From positions 1-52,934 of the forward strand of contig JAODAX010000085.1 of assembly GCA_025463675.1 (NCBI GenBank): DNA of 52,934 bases. The letters run 5' to 3'. The position numbers were made by a program, and so were the translations under genes. The DNA is from Naasia sp. GTDB taxonomy: Bacteria; Actinomycetota; Actinomycetes; Actinomycetales; Microbacteriaceae. Below are positions 8,818-16,868 of this stretch, piece after piece. A model generated the notes under the pieces. That model saw nothing but the letters and a program-made list of their open reading frames with translations, did no database searches and was not told where the DNA came from. Position 1 is the stretch's first letter. Each line of letters begins with the position of its first letter.

Positions 8818-9618
8818 ATGACACTCCTCTCCGCACCGCCTTCGCTGCGCCTCGCCGGACAGCTCCTCATCGAGGAGGTCGTCCGCCGGCATGAGCGCAC
8901 CGCGCCGTGCACCTGGCTCGACCGGGTGCTCGGCCGCTCGCCGATCGCGGAGAAGGACCTGGCGTGGTACCTGGGTGCCAAGGGCGAACTCGCCGTCGGC
9001 AGCATGCTCGGCCGGCTTCCGGACGGCTGGCAGGTGCTGCACTCCATGCCGGTGCGGCACGCCACCGACATCGACCACATCGTCATCGGCCCGGCCGGCG
9101 TATTCGTGCTCGGCACCAAGCACCACCGCGGCGCCTCCGTGTGGGCCGCCGGCACCGGTGTCGTCGTCGACGGCCGGCGCCTGCCCTACATCGTCAAGGC
9201 GGAGCGCGACGCCCTGCTCGTCATGGACGCCCTCGCCTGCGCGGGCGTGTTCGGCACGCGGGTCACCCCGGTGGTGACCGTCGTCGGCGCCGCATCGTTC
9301 GCCTGCCGAGGCGAGACCGAGGTGCCGGTCGTGCCGGCCGAGCGGCTCGTCTCCTGGCTGCGCCAGCAGCCGGAGCGGATGACCGCCGACGTCGTCGAAG
9401 AACTCGTCCGCCGCCTCACCCGGCCGGGCATCTGGGCGGCCGACATCTCGGAGGTGGAGGGCGCGCGGGAGCGGTTCGCCGAACTCGACGCCGCCGTGCA
9501 GCGAGCCGCGAACGTGCGCAAGCTGTGGGCGCTCGGGCTCGCCGGCGCGGCCTGCGGGGCCGCCTTCGCGCTGCTGCAGGGCCTGGTCGGCGCGGTCGTC
9601 ACCGTACTCACGCGCTGA
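8818..9618 (+). CDS. NERD (nuclease-related domain) protein with C-terminal membrane anchor
   Basis: A 266-residue protein. The NERD core spans about residues 55-130: KGELAVGSMLGRLPDGWQVL, then DIDHIVIGPAGVFVLGTKHH. The family is related to restriction-type nucleases, whose acidic-x-Lys motif usually reads E/D/N-x-K; here it is G-T-K, so an active site of the classical type may be lost. A hydrophobic segment near 235-260 suggests a membrane anchor. ATG 8818 follows GCAGGGA. The gene is monocistronic and divergent from the DUF6220 remnant. Function is unknown; a role in foreign-DNA or membrane-linked processing would be guesswork. Confidence 0.8.
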   Translation: MTLLSAPPSLRLAGQLLIEEVVRRHERTAPCTWLDRVLGRSPIAEKDLAWYLGAKGELAVGSMLGRLPDGWQVLHSMPVRHATDIDHIVIGPAGVFVLGTKHHRGASVWAAGTGVVVDGRRLPYIVKAERDALLVMDALACAGVFGTRVTPVVTVVGAASFACRGETEVPVVPAERLVSWLRQQPERMTADVVEELVRRLTRPGIWAADISEVEGARERFAELDAAVQRAANVRKLWALGLAGAACGAAFALLQGLVGAVVTVLTR

Positions 9619-9653
9619 GTCATTCGTTCTCCCGCCGTCGCCGTGTCGGTGGA

Positions 9654-9866
9654 GTGAGGGTCAATGACGGAACGCGCCTCTCCCCGGCCCTCCTCGGCTG
9701 TCCCGTCTGCGGCACGCCCGACCCGACGCCGGTCGTCTACGGGCTGCCGGGCGGCGACCTGTTCGAGCGCGCCGCTCGTGGAGAGGTCGCGCTCGGCGGC
9801 TGCTGCGTGACGGGCGACGACCCCGAGTGGCGGTGCCGGAACCCCGCGTGCGGCGCGGAGTTCTAG
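9654..9866 (+). CDS. Small zinc-ribbon-like protein
   Basis: A 70-residue protein with CPVC near the N-terminus and CRNPAC near the C-terminus, two Cys pairs able to bind one metal. Between them are VVYGLPGGDLFERAARGEV and GGCCVTGDDPEW, a pattern I associate with a conserved hypothetical family. GTG 9654 is the only usable in-frame start, yet the GGTGGA motif abuts it, so the start is uncertain. Its TAG overlaps the TAG of the convergent GH65 gene within one CTAG. Confidence 0.65.
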   Translation: MRVNDGTRLSPALLGCPVCGTPDPTPVVYGLPGGDLFERAARGEVALGGCCVTGDDPEWRCRNPACGAEF

Positions 9867-12541
9867 GAGCGCACCCTCAGGTCCGGGTCGTCGAGGCGGT
9901 TCGCGTCGTCCATTACCCGGGCGTCGAGCTCGCCCATCGCGTTGTCGGGGTCCTGCTCGTCGTCGCTGCGCACCTTCGGCCCGGTCGTCGCGCCGCGCGA
10001 CCCGTTCCCACTCGGGTCGCCCGCTCCGCCCGACTCGCCGTCGGGCGGGGGCAGCGTCGCGATGATCGGAATCGCGTCGGTCAGGGTGGGCACGATGGGC
10101 ACCATCAGGGAGCCGTCCTCGCGGCGGATGTGCACCTGCCGGTCACCGGGGGCGCCGTCGAGCAGTGGTCCCTGGTCGCGCAGCGGCACGAGCACGTCCC
10201 GGCCGGGCGCGACCGTGTACTGGTCTCCGCGCACCCAGAAGGTGACCGGGTCCTCGCCCTCGATCACCGAGACCCACATGCCTTCGGCCCGCAGGGTGAC
10301 GGCGAAGCGGGTGCCGTGCCAGATCATCCGGTAGCGCAGCTGCGGCCACGACTCGGGCAGGCGCGGGTCGAAGGTGAGCCGGCCGTCGTGGTCCCGCATG
10401 CCGCCGAAGCCGGAGACGAGCGCGCTCCAGACCCCGCCGAGCGATGCCACGTGGATGCCGTCCCGGGTGTTCTGGTGCAGGTCGGCGAGGTCGACGTAGA
10501 GGCTGTTCAGGAAGTACTCGAGGGCCAAATCCTGGTAGCCGATCTCCGCCGCGACGATCGACTGCACGACGTTCGACAGGGTCGAATCGCCGGTGGTCAG
10601 CGGGTCGTAGTAGTCGAAGTCGGCGAGCTTCTCCTCGCGGGTGAACTGGTCGCCCTGCAGGAACAGCGCGAGCACCACGTCGGCCTGCTTGAGCACTTGG
10701 AAGCGGTAGATGACCAGCGGGTGGAAGTGCAGCAGGAGCGGCTTGGAGTCGTCCGGCGTGTTCTTGAGGTCCCAGACCTCCCGCTCGAGGAAGTGCGCGT
10801 CCTGCGGGTGGATGCCGAGGCCCTCCGAGAACGGGATCGCCATCGCGTCGGCGGCGCGCTCCCAGTCGGCGAGCTCCTCCTCGCGCAGATTCAGCCGGGC
10901 CACCATCCGGTCGAAGGCTTCGGGGCGCTGATCGCGCAGCAGTCGGACGCTCGCCACCGCGTAGCGCAGGTTGAAGCGCGCCATCACGTTCGTGTACAGG
11001 TTGTCGTTCACGACGGTCGTGTACTCGTCCGGCCCGGTGACGCCGTGGATGTGGAAGCTCTCGTCGCCGTTGCGCCGCCAGAAGCCGAGCGTCGCCCACA
11101 TCCGCGCGGTCTCCACCGCGATGTCGACGGCGCCGTTCGCGAGGAATGCGATGTCGGCGGTGGCGTGCATGAACTTCGCGAGCGCGAAGGTGATGTCCGC
11201 GTTGATGTGGTACTGCGCGGTACCCGCCGCGTAGTAGGCGGAGGCCTCCTCGCCGTTGATCGTGCGCCACGGGAACAGAGCGCCGTCCTCGTTCAGCATG
11301 CGGGCGCGAGCCCGGGCCCTCGGCAGCATCGCCTCGCGGGCGCGGAGCACGTTCCGCGCCCACAGGGGGTTCGTGTAGGCGAGGTAGGGCAGGACGTAGA
11401 TCTCGGTGTCCCAGAAGTAGTGGCCACCGTAGCCGCTGCCGGAGACGCCCTTCGCGGGGATGCCGAGGCCGTCGGCGCGGGCCGACGCCTGAGCGAGCTG
11501 GAACAGATTCCAGCGAATCGCCTGCTGCACGGCGGGGTGCCCCTCCACCTCGATGTCGGCGCGCTGCCAGTACGCATCCAGCCACTCGCGCTGCTGGCTG
11601 TACTGGGCGGGCACGCCCTCCATCAGGGTCCGGTCGAGGGTGCGCCGGCAGCGGTCGATGAGCTCCCGCGTGGGCGTGGTGCGGGTCGCGTGGTATGCCA
11701 CCAGCTTCGTGAGCTTGATCGGCACGCCCCTGCGGCCCTGCACGTTGAACACGTTCTTCGCGAGGTCCGGCTGGATGCTGCGCTCGACCAGGTAGTCGTT
11801 GTCCGTCTCGATGAGGTGATCCGCGGCGATCGCGACCCGCATCCCGGAGTTCGCGACCCGGTAGCTGAGAACGCTGCGCTGGTCCTCCTGCCAGAACTCG
11901 CCGGGCAGCAGCACCCGGTCCGCGATTCGCTCGGCCCGGCGCGGGTCCATCCCCTCCCGGTCCTTGCCGGTGCCGTACTCGTCCTCGCCGTCCTGCCGAT
12001 TGATCAGCTGGCAGGAGATGGTGACGGGTGCGTCGGCGTCGAGCAGCTCCACCTCGATGGTCATCAGTGCGAGGTGACGCTCGGCGAAGGACACCATGCG
12101 GGTGGTGACCACCCGGACGCGCTTGCCGGCAGGCGTCAGCCAGACCAGGTCACGGTGCAGCTCGCCGGTCTGGAAGTCGAGCGTGCGGCTGTACTCGAGG
12201 AGGTCGGCGTCGCCGAGGGACAGCGGCTGGTCGTCGACGTAGAGCCGCATCACCTTCGCGTCGGGCGCGTTGACGATAGTCTGGCCCACCTCGGCGAAGC
12301 CATACGCCTGCTCTGCGTGCCGGATCTTCCACGTCTCGTGCAGCCCGTTGAGGAAGGTGCCGTGCTCGTGCGCCACCCGGCCCTCCGCGCTGTTGCCGCG
12401 CAGGCCGAGGAAGCCGTTGCCGACCGTGAACAGCGTCTCGGAGACGCCCATCGCCTCGGGGTCGTAGACGACCTCGGTGAGGCGCCACGGATCGACGGGG
12501 AACCTGCTGCGGTCGAGGTCGACCAGCCTGCCGCCGTTCAT
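9863..12541 (-). CDS. Glycoside hydrolase family 65 disaccharide phosphorylase
   Basis: An 892-residue protein of the maltose/trehalose/kojibiose phosphorylase family, which cleaves alpha-glucobioses with phosphate to give beta-glucose 1-phosphate. It has an N-terminal beta-sandwich (FTVGNGFLGLRGNSAEG), then an (alpha/alpha)6 barrel with GYGGHYFWDTEIYVLP and the general-acid motif VTGPDEYTTVVND (Glu506). It is about 100 residues longer than usual because of a Gly/Pro/Asp-rich C-terminal tail (about 800-892). ATG 12541 overlaps the stop of the upstream HAD gene (ATGA). That partner would convert the product to glucose 6-phosphate. Which disaccharide it prefers cannot be read here. Confidence 0.9.
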   Translation of the reverse strand: MNGGRLVDLDRSRFPVDPWRLTEVVYDPEAMGVSETLFTVGNGFLGLRGNSAEGRVAHEHGTFLNGLHETWKIRHAEQAYGFAEVGQTIVNAPDAKVMRLYVDDQPLSLGDADLLEYSRTLDFQTGELHRDLVWLTPAGKRVRVVTTRMVSFAERHLALMTIEVELLDADAPVTISCQLINRQDGEDEYGTGKDREGMDPRRAERIADRVLLPGEFWQEDQRSVLSYRVANSGMRVAIAADHLIETDNDYLVERSIQPDLAKNVFNVQGRRGVPIKLTKLVAYHATRTTPTRELIDRCRRTLDRTLMEGVPAQYSQQREWLDAYWQRADIEVEGHPAVQQAIRWNLFQLAQASARADGLGIPAKGVSGSGYGGHYFWDTEIYVLPYLAYTNPLWARNVLRAREAMLPRARARARMLNEDGALFPWRTINGEEASAYYAAGTAQYHINADITFALAKFMHATADIAFLANGAVDIAVETARMWATLGFWRRNGDESFHIHGVTGPDEYTTVVNDNLYTNVMARFNLRYAVASVRLLRDQRPEAFDRMVARLNLREEELADWERAADAMAIPFSEGLGIHPQDAHFLEREVWDLKNTPDDSKPLLLHFHPLVIYRFQVLKQADVVLALFLQGDQFTREEKLADFDYYDPLTTGDSTLSNVVQSIVAAEIGYQDLALEYFLNSLYVDLADLHQNTRDGIHVASLGGVWSALVSGFGGMRDHDGRLTFDPRLPESWPQLRYRMIWHGTRFAVTLRAEGMWVSVIEGEDPVTFWVRGDQYTVAPGRDVLVPLRDQGPLLDGAPGDRQVHIRREDGSLMVPIVPTLTDAIPIIATLPPPDGESGGAGDPSGNGSRGATTGPKVRSDDEQDPDNAMGELDARVMDDANRLDDPDLRVRS

Positions 12542-13293
12542 CGCGCACCTCCCAGGAAGACCGCGAGGTCCTCGATCACCACATCGGCGCCCGCCTTCCG
12601 CAGGGCCGCCTCGCCCACGCCGCGATCGACGCCGATGACGAGGCCGAAGCCACCCGCACGTCCCGCGGCGACGCCGGAGAGCGCGTCCTCGAACACGACC
12701 GCGTCGGCGGGAGCCACGCCGAGTGCGTCGGCGGCGTACACGAACATGTCGCCGGCCGGCTTGCCCGCCAGATGCTCCCGGGTGGCGAGCTCACCGTCGA
12801 CGACCACCGGGAAGCGCTCACGCACCCCGGCGCCCACCAGCACCTTCTCGGCGTTCTTCGAGCTGGAGACGATGGCCATCGGCTTGCCCTCCGCGGTGAG
12901 CCGGTCGAGCAGCGCGAGCGACCCCGGGTAAGGGGCGATGCCCTCCTCGTCGATGATCCGGGAGAAGACGTCGTTCTTGCGGTTGCCCAGCCCGCAGACC
13001 GTGTCGGCGGACGAGGGGTCGTCCGCGCTGCCCCACGGCAGCTCGATGCCGCGCGAGGCGAGCATGGCCCCGACGCCGTCGTAGCGCTTCTTGCCGTCCA
13101 GATAGAGGAAGTAGTCCTCGTCGGTGTACGGCAGGGCGATGCCGCGGGCGGCCAGCACCTCGGTGAAGAGGGCACGCCAGGCGTGCATGTGGATATCGGC
13201 CGTCGGGGTGATGACGCCGTCGAGATCGAACAGGACGGCACGGTAGTCGTCGAGGTCCGGGAGGGCAGAGGAAGGCAGAGTGGGCTCCGTCAG
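12538..13293 (-). CDS. HAD-family beta-phosphoglucomutase-like enzyme
   Basis: A HAD phosphatase/mutase with motif I FDLDGVITPT, motif II IVSSSKN, motif III Lys in HLAGKPAGDMF and motif IV VVFEDALSGVAAGRAGG, typical of beta-phosphoglucomutase. It very probably turns beta-glucose 1-phosphate from the adjacent GH65 enzyme into glucose 6-phosphate. The first ATG (13188) would cut off motif I. Upstream in frame there is no ATG or GTG before a TAG, only CTG codons, and CTG 13293 gives 251 residues with Asp23 and Asp25 as motif I. A CTG start is therefore proposed; it is first in a two-gene operon. Confidence 0.82.
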   Translation of the reverse strand: MTEPTLPSSALPDLDDYRAVLFDLDGVITPTADIHMHAWRALFTEVLAARGIALPYTDEDYFLYLDGKKRYDGVGAMLASRGIELPWGSADDPSSADTVCGLGNRKNDVFSRIIDEEGIAPYPGSLALLDRLTAEGKPMAIVSSSKNAEKVLVGAGVRERFPVVVDGELATREHLAGKPAGDMFVYAADALGVAPADAVVFEDALSGVAAGRAGGFGLVIGVDRGVGEAALRKAGADVVIEDLAVFLGGAR

Positions 13294-13379
13294 GAAGGGG
13301 GAAGGACCTTCGCGACTCTAGGCGAGCCGGGAAAGGGTCTGATTTCGCCCAGGTAACAGCATCGGAACGATGCCGGGGA

Positions 13380-14340
13380 TCAGGCGCGCGCGGGACGCGC
13401 CGCTCGAAGCACGAGGGCGACCGCGAGAAGGATCGCGGCGACCGCTGCGCCGAGGCCGGTGAGAAGGATAACCCCCTCCGGCCGCACCACGCTCTGACCG
13501 GCCAGCGCCTGCCAGGTGGCGAGGCCGACGATCGCCGCGTAGGAGGCGGTGGCGAGGGCGATGAGGGAGAAGCGTAGGCGCCCGTCGGCGAACAGCGGCA
13601 CCCGTCGGCCGAGCAGCTCGAGCAGGATCGCAGCGATCGGCAGCAGCTGGAGGGCGTGCATCCCGAGGAAGTGCGGCACACGGAGGTCGCCGGCGACGGT
13701 GCTCCAGCCGAGGATCGGCAGGCCGGTCCGCCGTCGGCGAGGCCGACGGTGTGGGCGCCGGCGATGCCCGGGAAGTCGTTCAGCTGCTCCTGCGTCGGCC
13801 CCGTCATCAGGAAGGCGAGTGCCATGCCGGCGATGCCGATCAGTGCGCCCGCCCGGATCGCCAGAGTGCGGGCCCGGTCGCCGACCTGGTTGCGGAACAG
13901 AATGACCGCGACGACGAGGGCTGTCAGCCAGACGACCGCGATGGAGGTCGCCATGACGCTCCACATCGCGGTGGTGGACGGCGTCGCGACGTTGAAGTGG
14001 CTGGTCACGCCCACCGCGGCGAGCCCGGTGATGATGACCATCTCGATGGTGAGGGCGACGGTCGCGACAGTCCCCGCGATCGAGGCCGCGCGACGGAGCA
14101 CGGTCAGCTGGCCGATCAGCCAGGAGAGGGTCACGGCGTAGAGGTGAGTCGAGACCGCGAACTTGAACGGCTTCGCCCAGACACTGGCGCCGGTGAGCTG
14201 CCGGGGGTCGACGAGCAGCCCAACGACGGCGACGACGGTCAGCAGTGCCATCGCGGCGGCAAGGACGAGGAGGGGTCGGTGCCAGCGGAGAGGCCGGAGG
14301 CCGAGGGGGGGCGTGCGGGACGGGCGGCGGTCGCGGTCAT
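13380..14340 (-). pseudogene. Multi-pass membrane protein, disrupted by probable frameshifts
   Basis: The reading begins MTATAARPARPP at ATG 14338-14340, but a run of seven C moves the coding sense to the frame LGLRPLRWHRPLLVLAAAMA. That frame then encodes about 170 residues of membrane protein (VWAKPFKFAVSTHLYAVTLS). Near 13725 it shifts again to GLPILGWSTVAGDLRVPHFL and more helices, ending at TGA 13380. Adding one base at each point gives a single 320-residue protein with about eight membrane segments. I do not recognise the family. The intact middle can also start at ATG 14251. Confidence 0.6.
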
Positions 14341-14462
14341 AGCGCTGACGGTCCGGTCCGCCGCCCTGCCGCGGTCGTCCGGTCGGTTGCTGGGTGATCC
14401 CCGGGATGGCCGGTTCTCCGGGGCGGAGAGCCGGTCAGTGACCTCGGGTCAGCAGGGACCGG

Positions 14463-15323
14463 TCAGCGGCCTGCCGCGGCGCGGAGCCCCTCGAGCAGCG
14501 GCACCGTGGGGCGGCCGATCAGGCGGGACAGATCCCCCGACGCGTCTGCCAGGGCACCCTCGCGGATGGCGGCGTCCATGCCCGCGACGAACGCGGCGGA
14601 GCCCTCGTCGAGGCCCGCGGTGATGAGCGCGGAGATGTGCTGCTCGGTGGTCAGCGGCACGTAGACGATCTCCCGGCCGACTATCGCGGAGAGTGCCGCG
14701 GCCAGCTCGGAGCCGTTCCAGGCGTAGTCGCCGGCCAGCTCGTAGGTGCGGCCCTCGTGGCCGTCGGTGGTGAGAACGACGGCGGCGGCCTCGGCGTAGT
14801 GGGCGCGGTTCGCGCTCGCCACCCGGCCCTCGCCGGTGCTGGCAACGTACTGGCCGGTGCGCTCGGCCTGGTCGAGGACGCTTCCGTAGTTCTCGGTGTA
14901 CCAGTTGTTGCGGAGCACGGTGAACGGCAGCCCCGCCTCGGCGAGCATCGCCTCCGTGCCGCGGTGCTCGACCATGAGAGACAGCGGGCTGGTGTCGGCG
15001 TGCGGGCCGCTCGTGTACACGACGCGGCTGGCGCCGCCCGCGCGTGCGGCCTCGACGACGTTCCGGTGCTGCTCGACGCGACGGCCGAGGTCGGTGCCGG
15101 AGACGAGCATGAGGGTGTCGACGCCGGCCAGGGCGGCGTTGAGGGCTGCACGGTCGTCGTACTCGACGGCGGCGGTCCGCAGCCCGACCTCGGCAAGCTC
15201 CGCGAGACGGTCGGTGTTCCGGCCGAGGGCGAGGATCCCGCCGGCGGGCACGCCGCGGGCCTGCAGGGCGTCGATGATCAGGCGGCCCAGATGGCCGGTG
15301 GCTCCAGTGACGGCGATGGTCAT
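14463..15323 (-). CDS. NmrA-like NAD(P)H:quinone reductase-type SDR
   Basis: A 286-residue protein beginning MTIAVTGATGHLGRLIIDAL, a classical dinucleotide motif, with no YxxxK pair. It resembles atypical SDRs such as NmrA and the NAD(P)H:quinone oxidoreductase QorB (VVYTSGPHADTSPLSL, FTVLRNNWYTENY, FVAGMDAAIREGALADASGD). ATG 15323 follows GAGGAGAACGCC. Such enzymes detoxify quinones or sense redox state; here it is monocistronic and no partner fixes the role. Confidence 0.85.
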   Translation of the reverse strand: MTIAVTGATGHLGRLIIDALQARGVPAGGILALGRNTDRLAELAEVGLRTAAVEYDDRAALNAALAGVDTLMLVSGTDLGRRVEQHRNVVEAARAGGASRVVYTSGPHADTSPLSLMVEHRGTEAMLAEAGLPFTVLRNNWYTENYGSVLDQAERTGQYVASTGEGRVASANRAHYAEAAAVVLTTDGHEGRTYELAGDYAWNGSELAAALSAIVGREIVYVPLTTEQHISALITAGLDEGSAAFVAGMDAAIREGALADASGDLSRLIGRPTVPLLEGLRAAAGR

Positions 15324-15421
15324 GGCGTTCTCCTCAGGTTCGTCCTGGGAACAACCGGGGACCACGTCGAGTATTCCTCCCCTTCGCCGGTCGGCGGGCC
15401 CGCCTCCGGTGACCGGGTGTT

Positions 15422-15501
15422 CACGGATCCGGAGCCGCGGGCCGACACGCCGCCGTCGGTCGGCTTCGCGCGGCGTGGCGCGCTCCCGCTCCGGATCCGT
15501 G
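15422..15501. repeat. Inverted repeat
   Basis: Perfect 14-base arms CACGGATCCGGAGC (15422-15435) and GCTCCGGATCCGTG (15488-15501), with further pairing of CACGCCG and CGGCGTG inside. It lies about 100 bases upstream of the NmrA-like gene and could be an operator, a cruciform or a terminator for an unseen transcript. Confidence 0.7.
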
Positions 15502-15560
15502 CACCCCCGGCGGCGGCTGGGCGGCCGGATTGCAGCGGAGGGCTGGCGGATGGCAGGGAG

Positions 15561-15734
15561 ATTGCGCGCCGAAAGCGCCGGCCCGGGAAGCGGAGGGCCG
15601 TCAATACAGTCGGCCGCGGCTGCCCTCCCCGCCGCAACGGCCGTCTGGACGCCCCATGACCGTCATCGCCCTCTGCACCGCCCTGCGCGCCGCCGACGCC
15701 GGCCTTGCGTACCTGCCCGGAACCCCCGGATAGG
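15561..15734 (+). other. Leader-like block with 25-codon ORF
   Basis: ATTGCGC at 15561 is followed 40 bases later by TCAATAC, and then GGACGCCCCATGAC leads into a 25-codon ORF (ATG 15656, MTVIALCTALRAADAGLAYL). The same three elements with the same 40-base interval occur at 16435-16544. The peptide itself is not recognised; the match points to a duplicated regulatory leader or to remnants of a short gene family. Confidence 0.35.
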
Positions 15735-15865
15735 ACGCCGAGCTCGCCGCACTTCAACCCGACCGTCCAGCACCGTGCCGACGTCGTCGTCGCCGCCCGC
15801 GGTCGACGTGGCCGCCGCCGTGGTAGCGACCGGTTTCGGCGGAGTACGGGAGCCGGGGTCCGCGC

Positions 15866-16267
15866 CTACTTCTTGCGAGCCTCGCGGGACGCCCGGTCGT
15901 TGGCCTTCTGGATCGCGTCGACGAGCTCGTCCTTGCTCATCGACGACCGGCCGGAGATGTCGAGTCGCTTGGCGAGGTCCATCAGGTGCGCCTTGGTGGC
16001 GTTCGCGTCCACGCCGCCCTTCGTCTCCCCGGGCGCGTCTCGGCCGCCCTCGGCCTTGCGGTCCGACGGGCCGCGCTCGGCCTTCTCCTCCCAGTGGTCG
16101 CCCACCTTTTCGTAGGAGTGCTTAAGGGCGGCATACGCGGTGCGGGCCGCGCGCTCTCCCTCGCCGTACTCCTCCTCGGCGGAGTCGAGCGTCTTCTCGT
16201 AGATCTCCTGGGCATGCTTCGGCGACCGCTCGATCGTCGACGGCAGCTCGCGCTCGTTCTTCGGCAT
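15866..16267 (-). CDS. ChaB-family protein with Rho N-terminal/SAP-like C-terminus
   Basis: A 133-residue protein. Residues 1-60 carry the ChaB pattern (LPSTIERSPKHAQEIYEKTL, then RTAYAALKHSYEKVGDHWEE). Residues about 95-130 carry a small helix-extension-helix motif (LMDLAKRLDISGRSSMSKDE) like the Rho N-terminal or SAP nucleic-acid-binding domain. ChaB is named for cation transport regulation but its role is unsettled. GGAAGGGAA lies about 10 bases before ATG 16267. A similar C-terminal motif occurs in the protein at 23779-24342. Confidence 0.82.
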   Translation of the reverse strand: MPKNERELPSTIERSPKHAQEIYEKTLDSAEEEYGEGERAARTAYAALKHSYEKVGDHWEEKAERGPSDRKAEGGRDAPGETKGGVDANATKAHLMDLAKRLDISGRSSMSKDELVDAIQKANDRASREARKK

Positions 16268-16434
16268 GGCTGTTCGATTCCCTTCCGGGCCAGGGGTGCG
16301 GATGCGCAGAATCCCTGGTCCGCGACGACAAGTCAACGCCGACGGGCGCCGCGTGCGCACCCCCTTGCGCGTCGAGGCTGGGCCGCTCCTGCCGCCCGCC
16401 GCGCATCGGGCGAAGCACCCGGGATAGCACGAAG

Positions 16435-16702
16435 ATTGCACCCGCTTCTCGGCCCGCACCCGCGGATGCGCCGCTCAATACGCTCGCCCCGCGGCATCGA
16501 TCCGAGGACCGCATCCGACGCCATTGCAAGGACGCCCCATGACCGCCACCACCCCCGCCCCCCAGACCACGACCGCGCCGGTGCCGGCATCATCGGCGTC
16601 TCATCTGGCGCACCTCCAGCGCCCTCGGCATGGCGACCGAAGTGTGTGAGCAGCTGGCGCCGGCGAGCACCTGATCGACGGCATCACCTACCCCTGCGGC
16701 TG
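16435..16702 (+). pseudogene. Possible short degenerate gene
   Basis: The leader-like elements ATTGCAC (16435), TCAATAC (16475) and GGACGCCCCATGACC (16530) precede ATG 16540, whose frame closes after 36 codons. Protein-like sense continues in other frames: RLIWRTSSALGMATEVCEQL (about 16599-16660), then GEHLIDGITYPCG ending at TGA 16700-16702, followed at once by a strong terminator. This suggests a roughly 50-60 codon gene broken by one or two indels. The family is not recognised. Confidence 0.35.
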
Positions 16703-16723
16703 ATCCCCGCCGCACGACTCAGG

Positions 16724-16749
16724 GCCCCGACACCATCGTCGGGGCTTTT
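16724..16749 (+). terminator. Rho-independent terminator
   Basis: Perfect 8-base stem GCCCCGAC/GTCGGGGC with loop ACCATC followed by TTTT. This is the clearest intrinsic terminator in the window; it supports real transcription of the short damaged gene just upstream. Confidence 0.85.
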
Positions 16750-16868
16750 CGTCGTGCCGCCACCAGCGCCCTCCCGTTCCGACCCATCCATGCCAGGATC
16801 CGCATGAGCACGCGCGACACGGCCCCGCAAAGCGGTGTTGAACTGGCTCTCACTTCTAGAGTTCGGTC

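Larger units (their letters stand above)
15324..15865. other. 542-base intergenic stretch
   Basis: No convincing gene. It holds a perfect 14-base inverted repeat and a leader-like block followed by a 25-codon ORF, both listed separately. From about 15735 to 15865 I see nothing except downstream sequence of the ChaB gene. Confidence 0.6.
16268..16868. other. 601-base intergenic stretch with gene remnant and terminator
   Basis: No intact gene. It contains a leader-like block matching the one at 15561, traces of a short coding sequence in two frames, and a clear hairpin terminator, listed separately. Between 16750 and 16868 lies only the upstream region of the DUF3320 gene, with TAGAGT (16857-16862) ending 6 bases before its ATG, a possible -10 for a leaderless message. 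Confidence 0.55.

Noticed and set aside
9827-12931. 1034-codon open frame opposite the GH65 gene
   Set aside because: Shadow frame with Val/Arg/His-rich composition; GH65 motifs on the other strand are complete.
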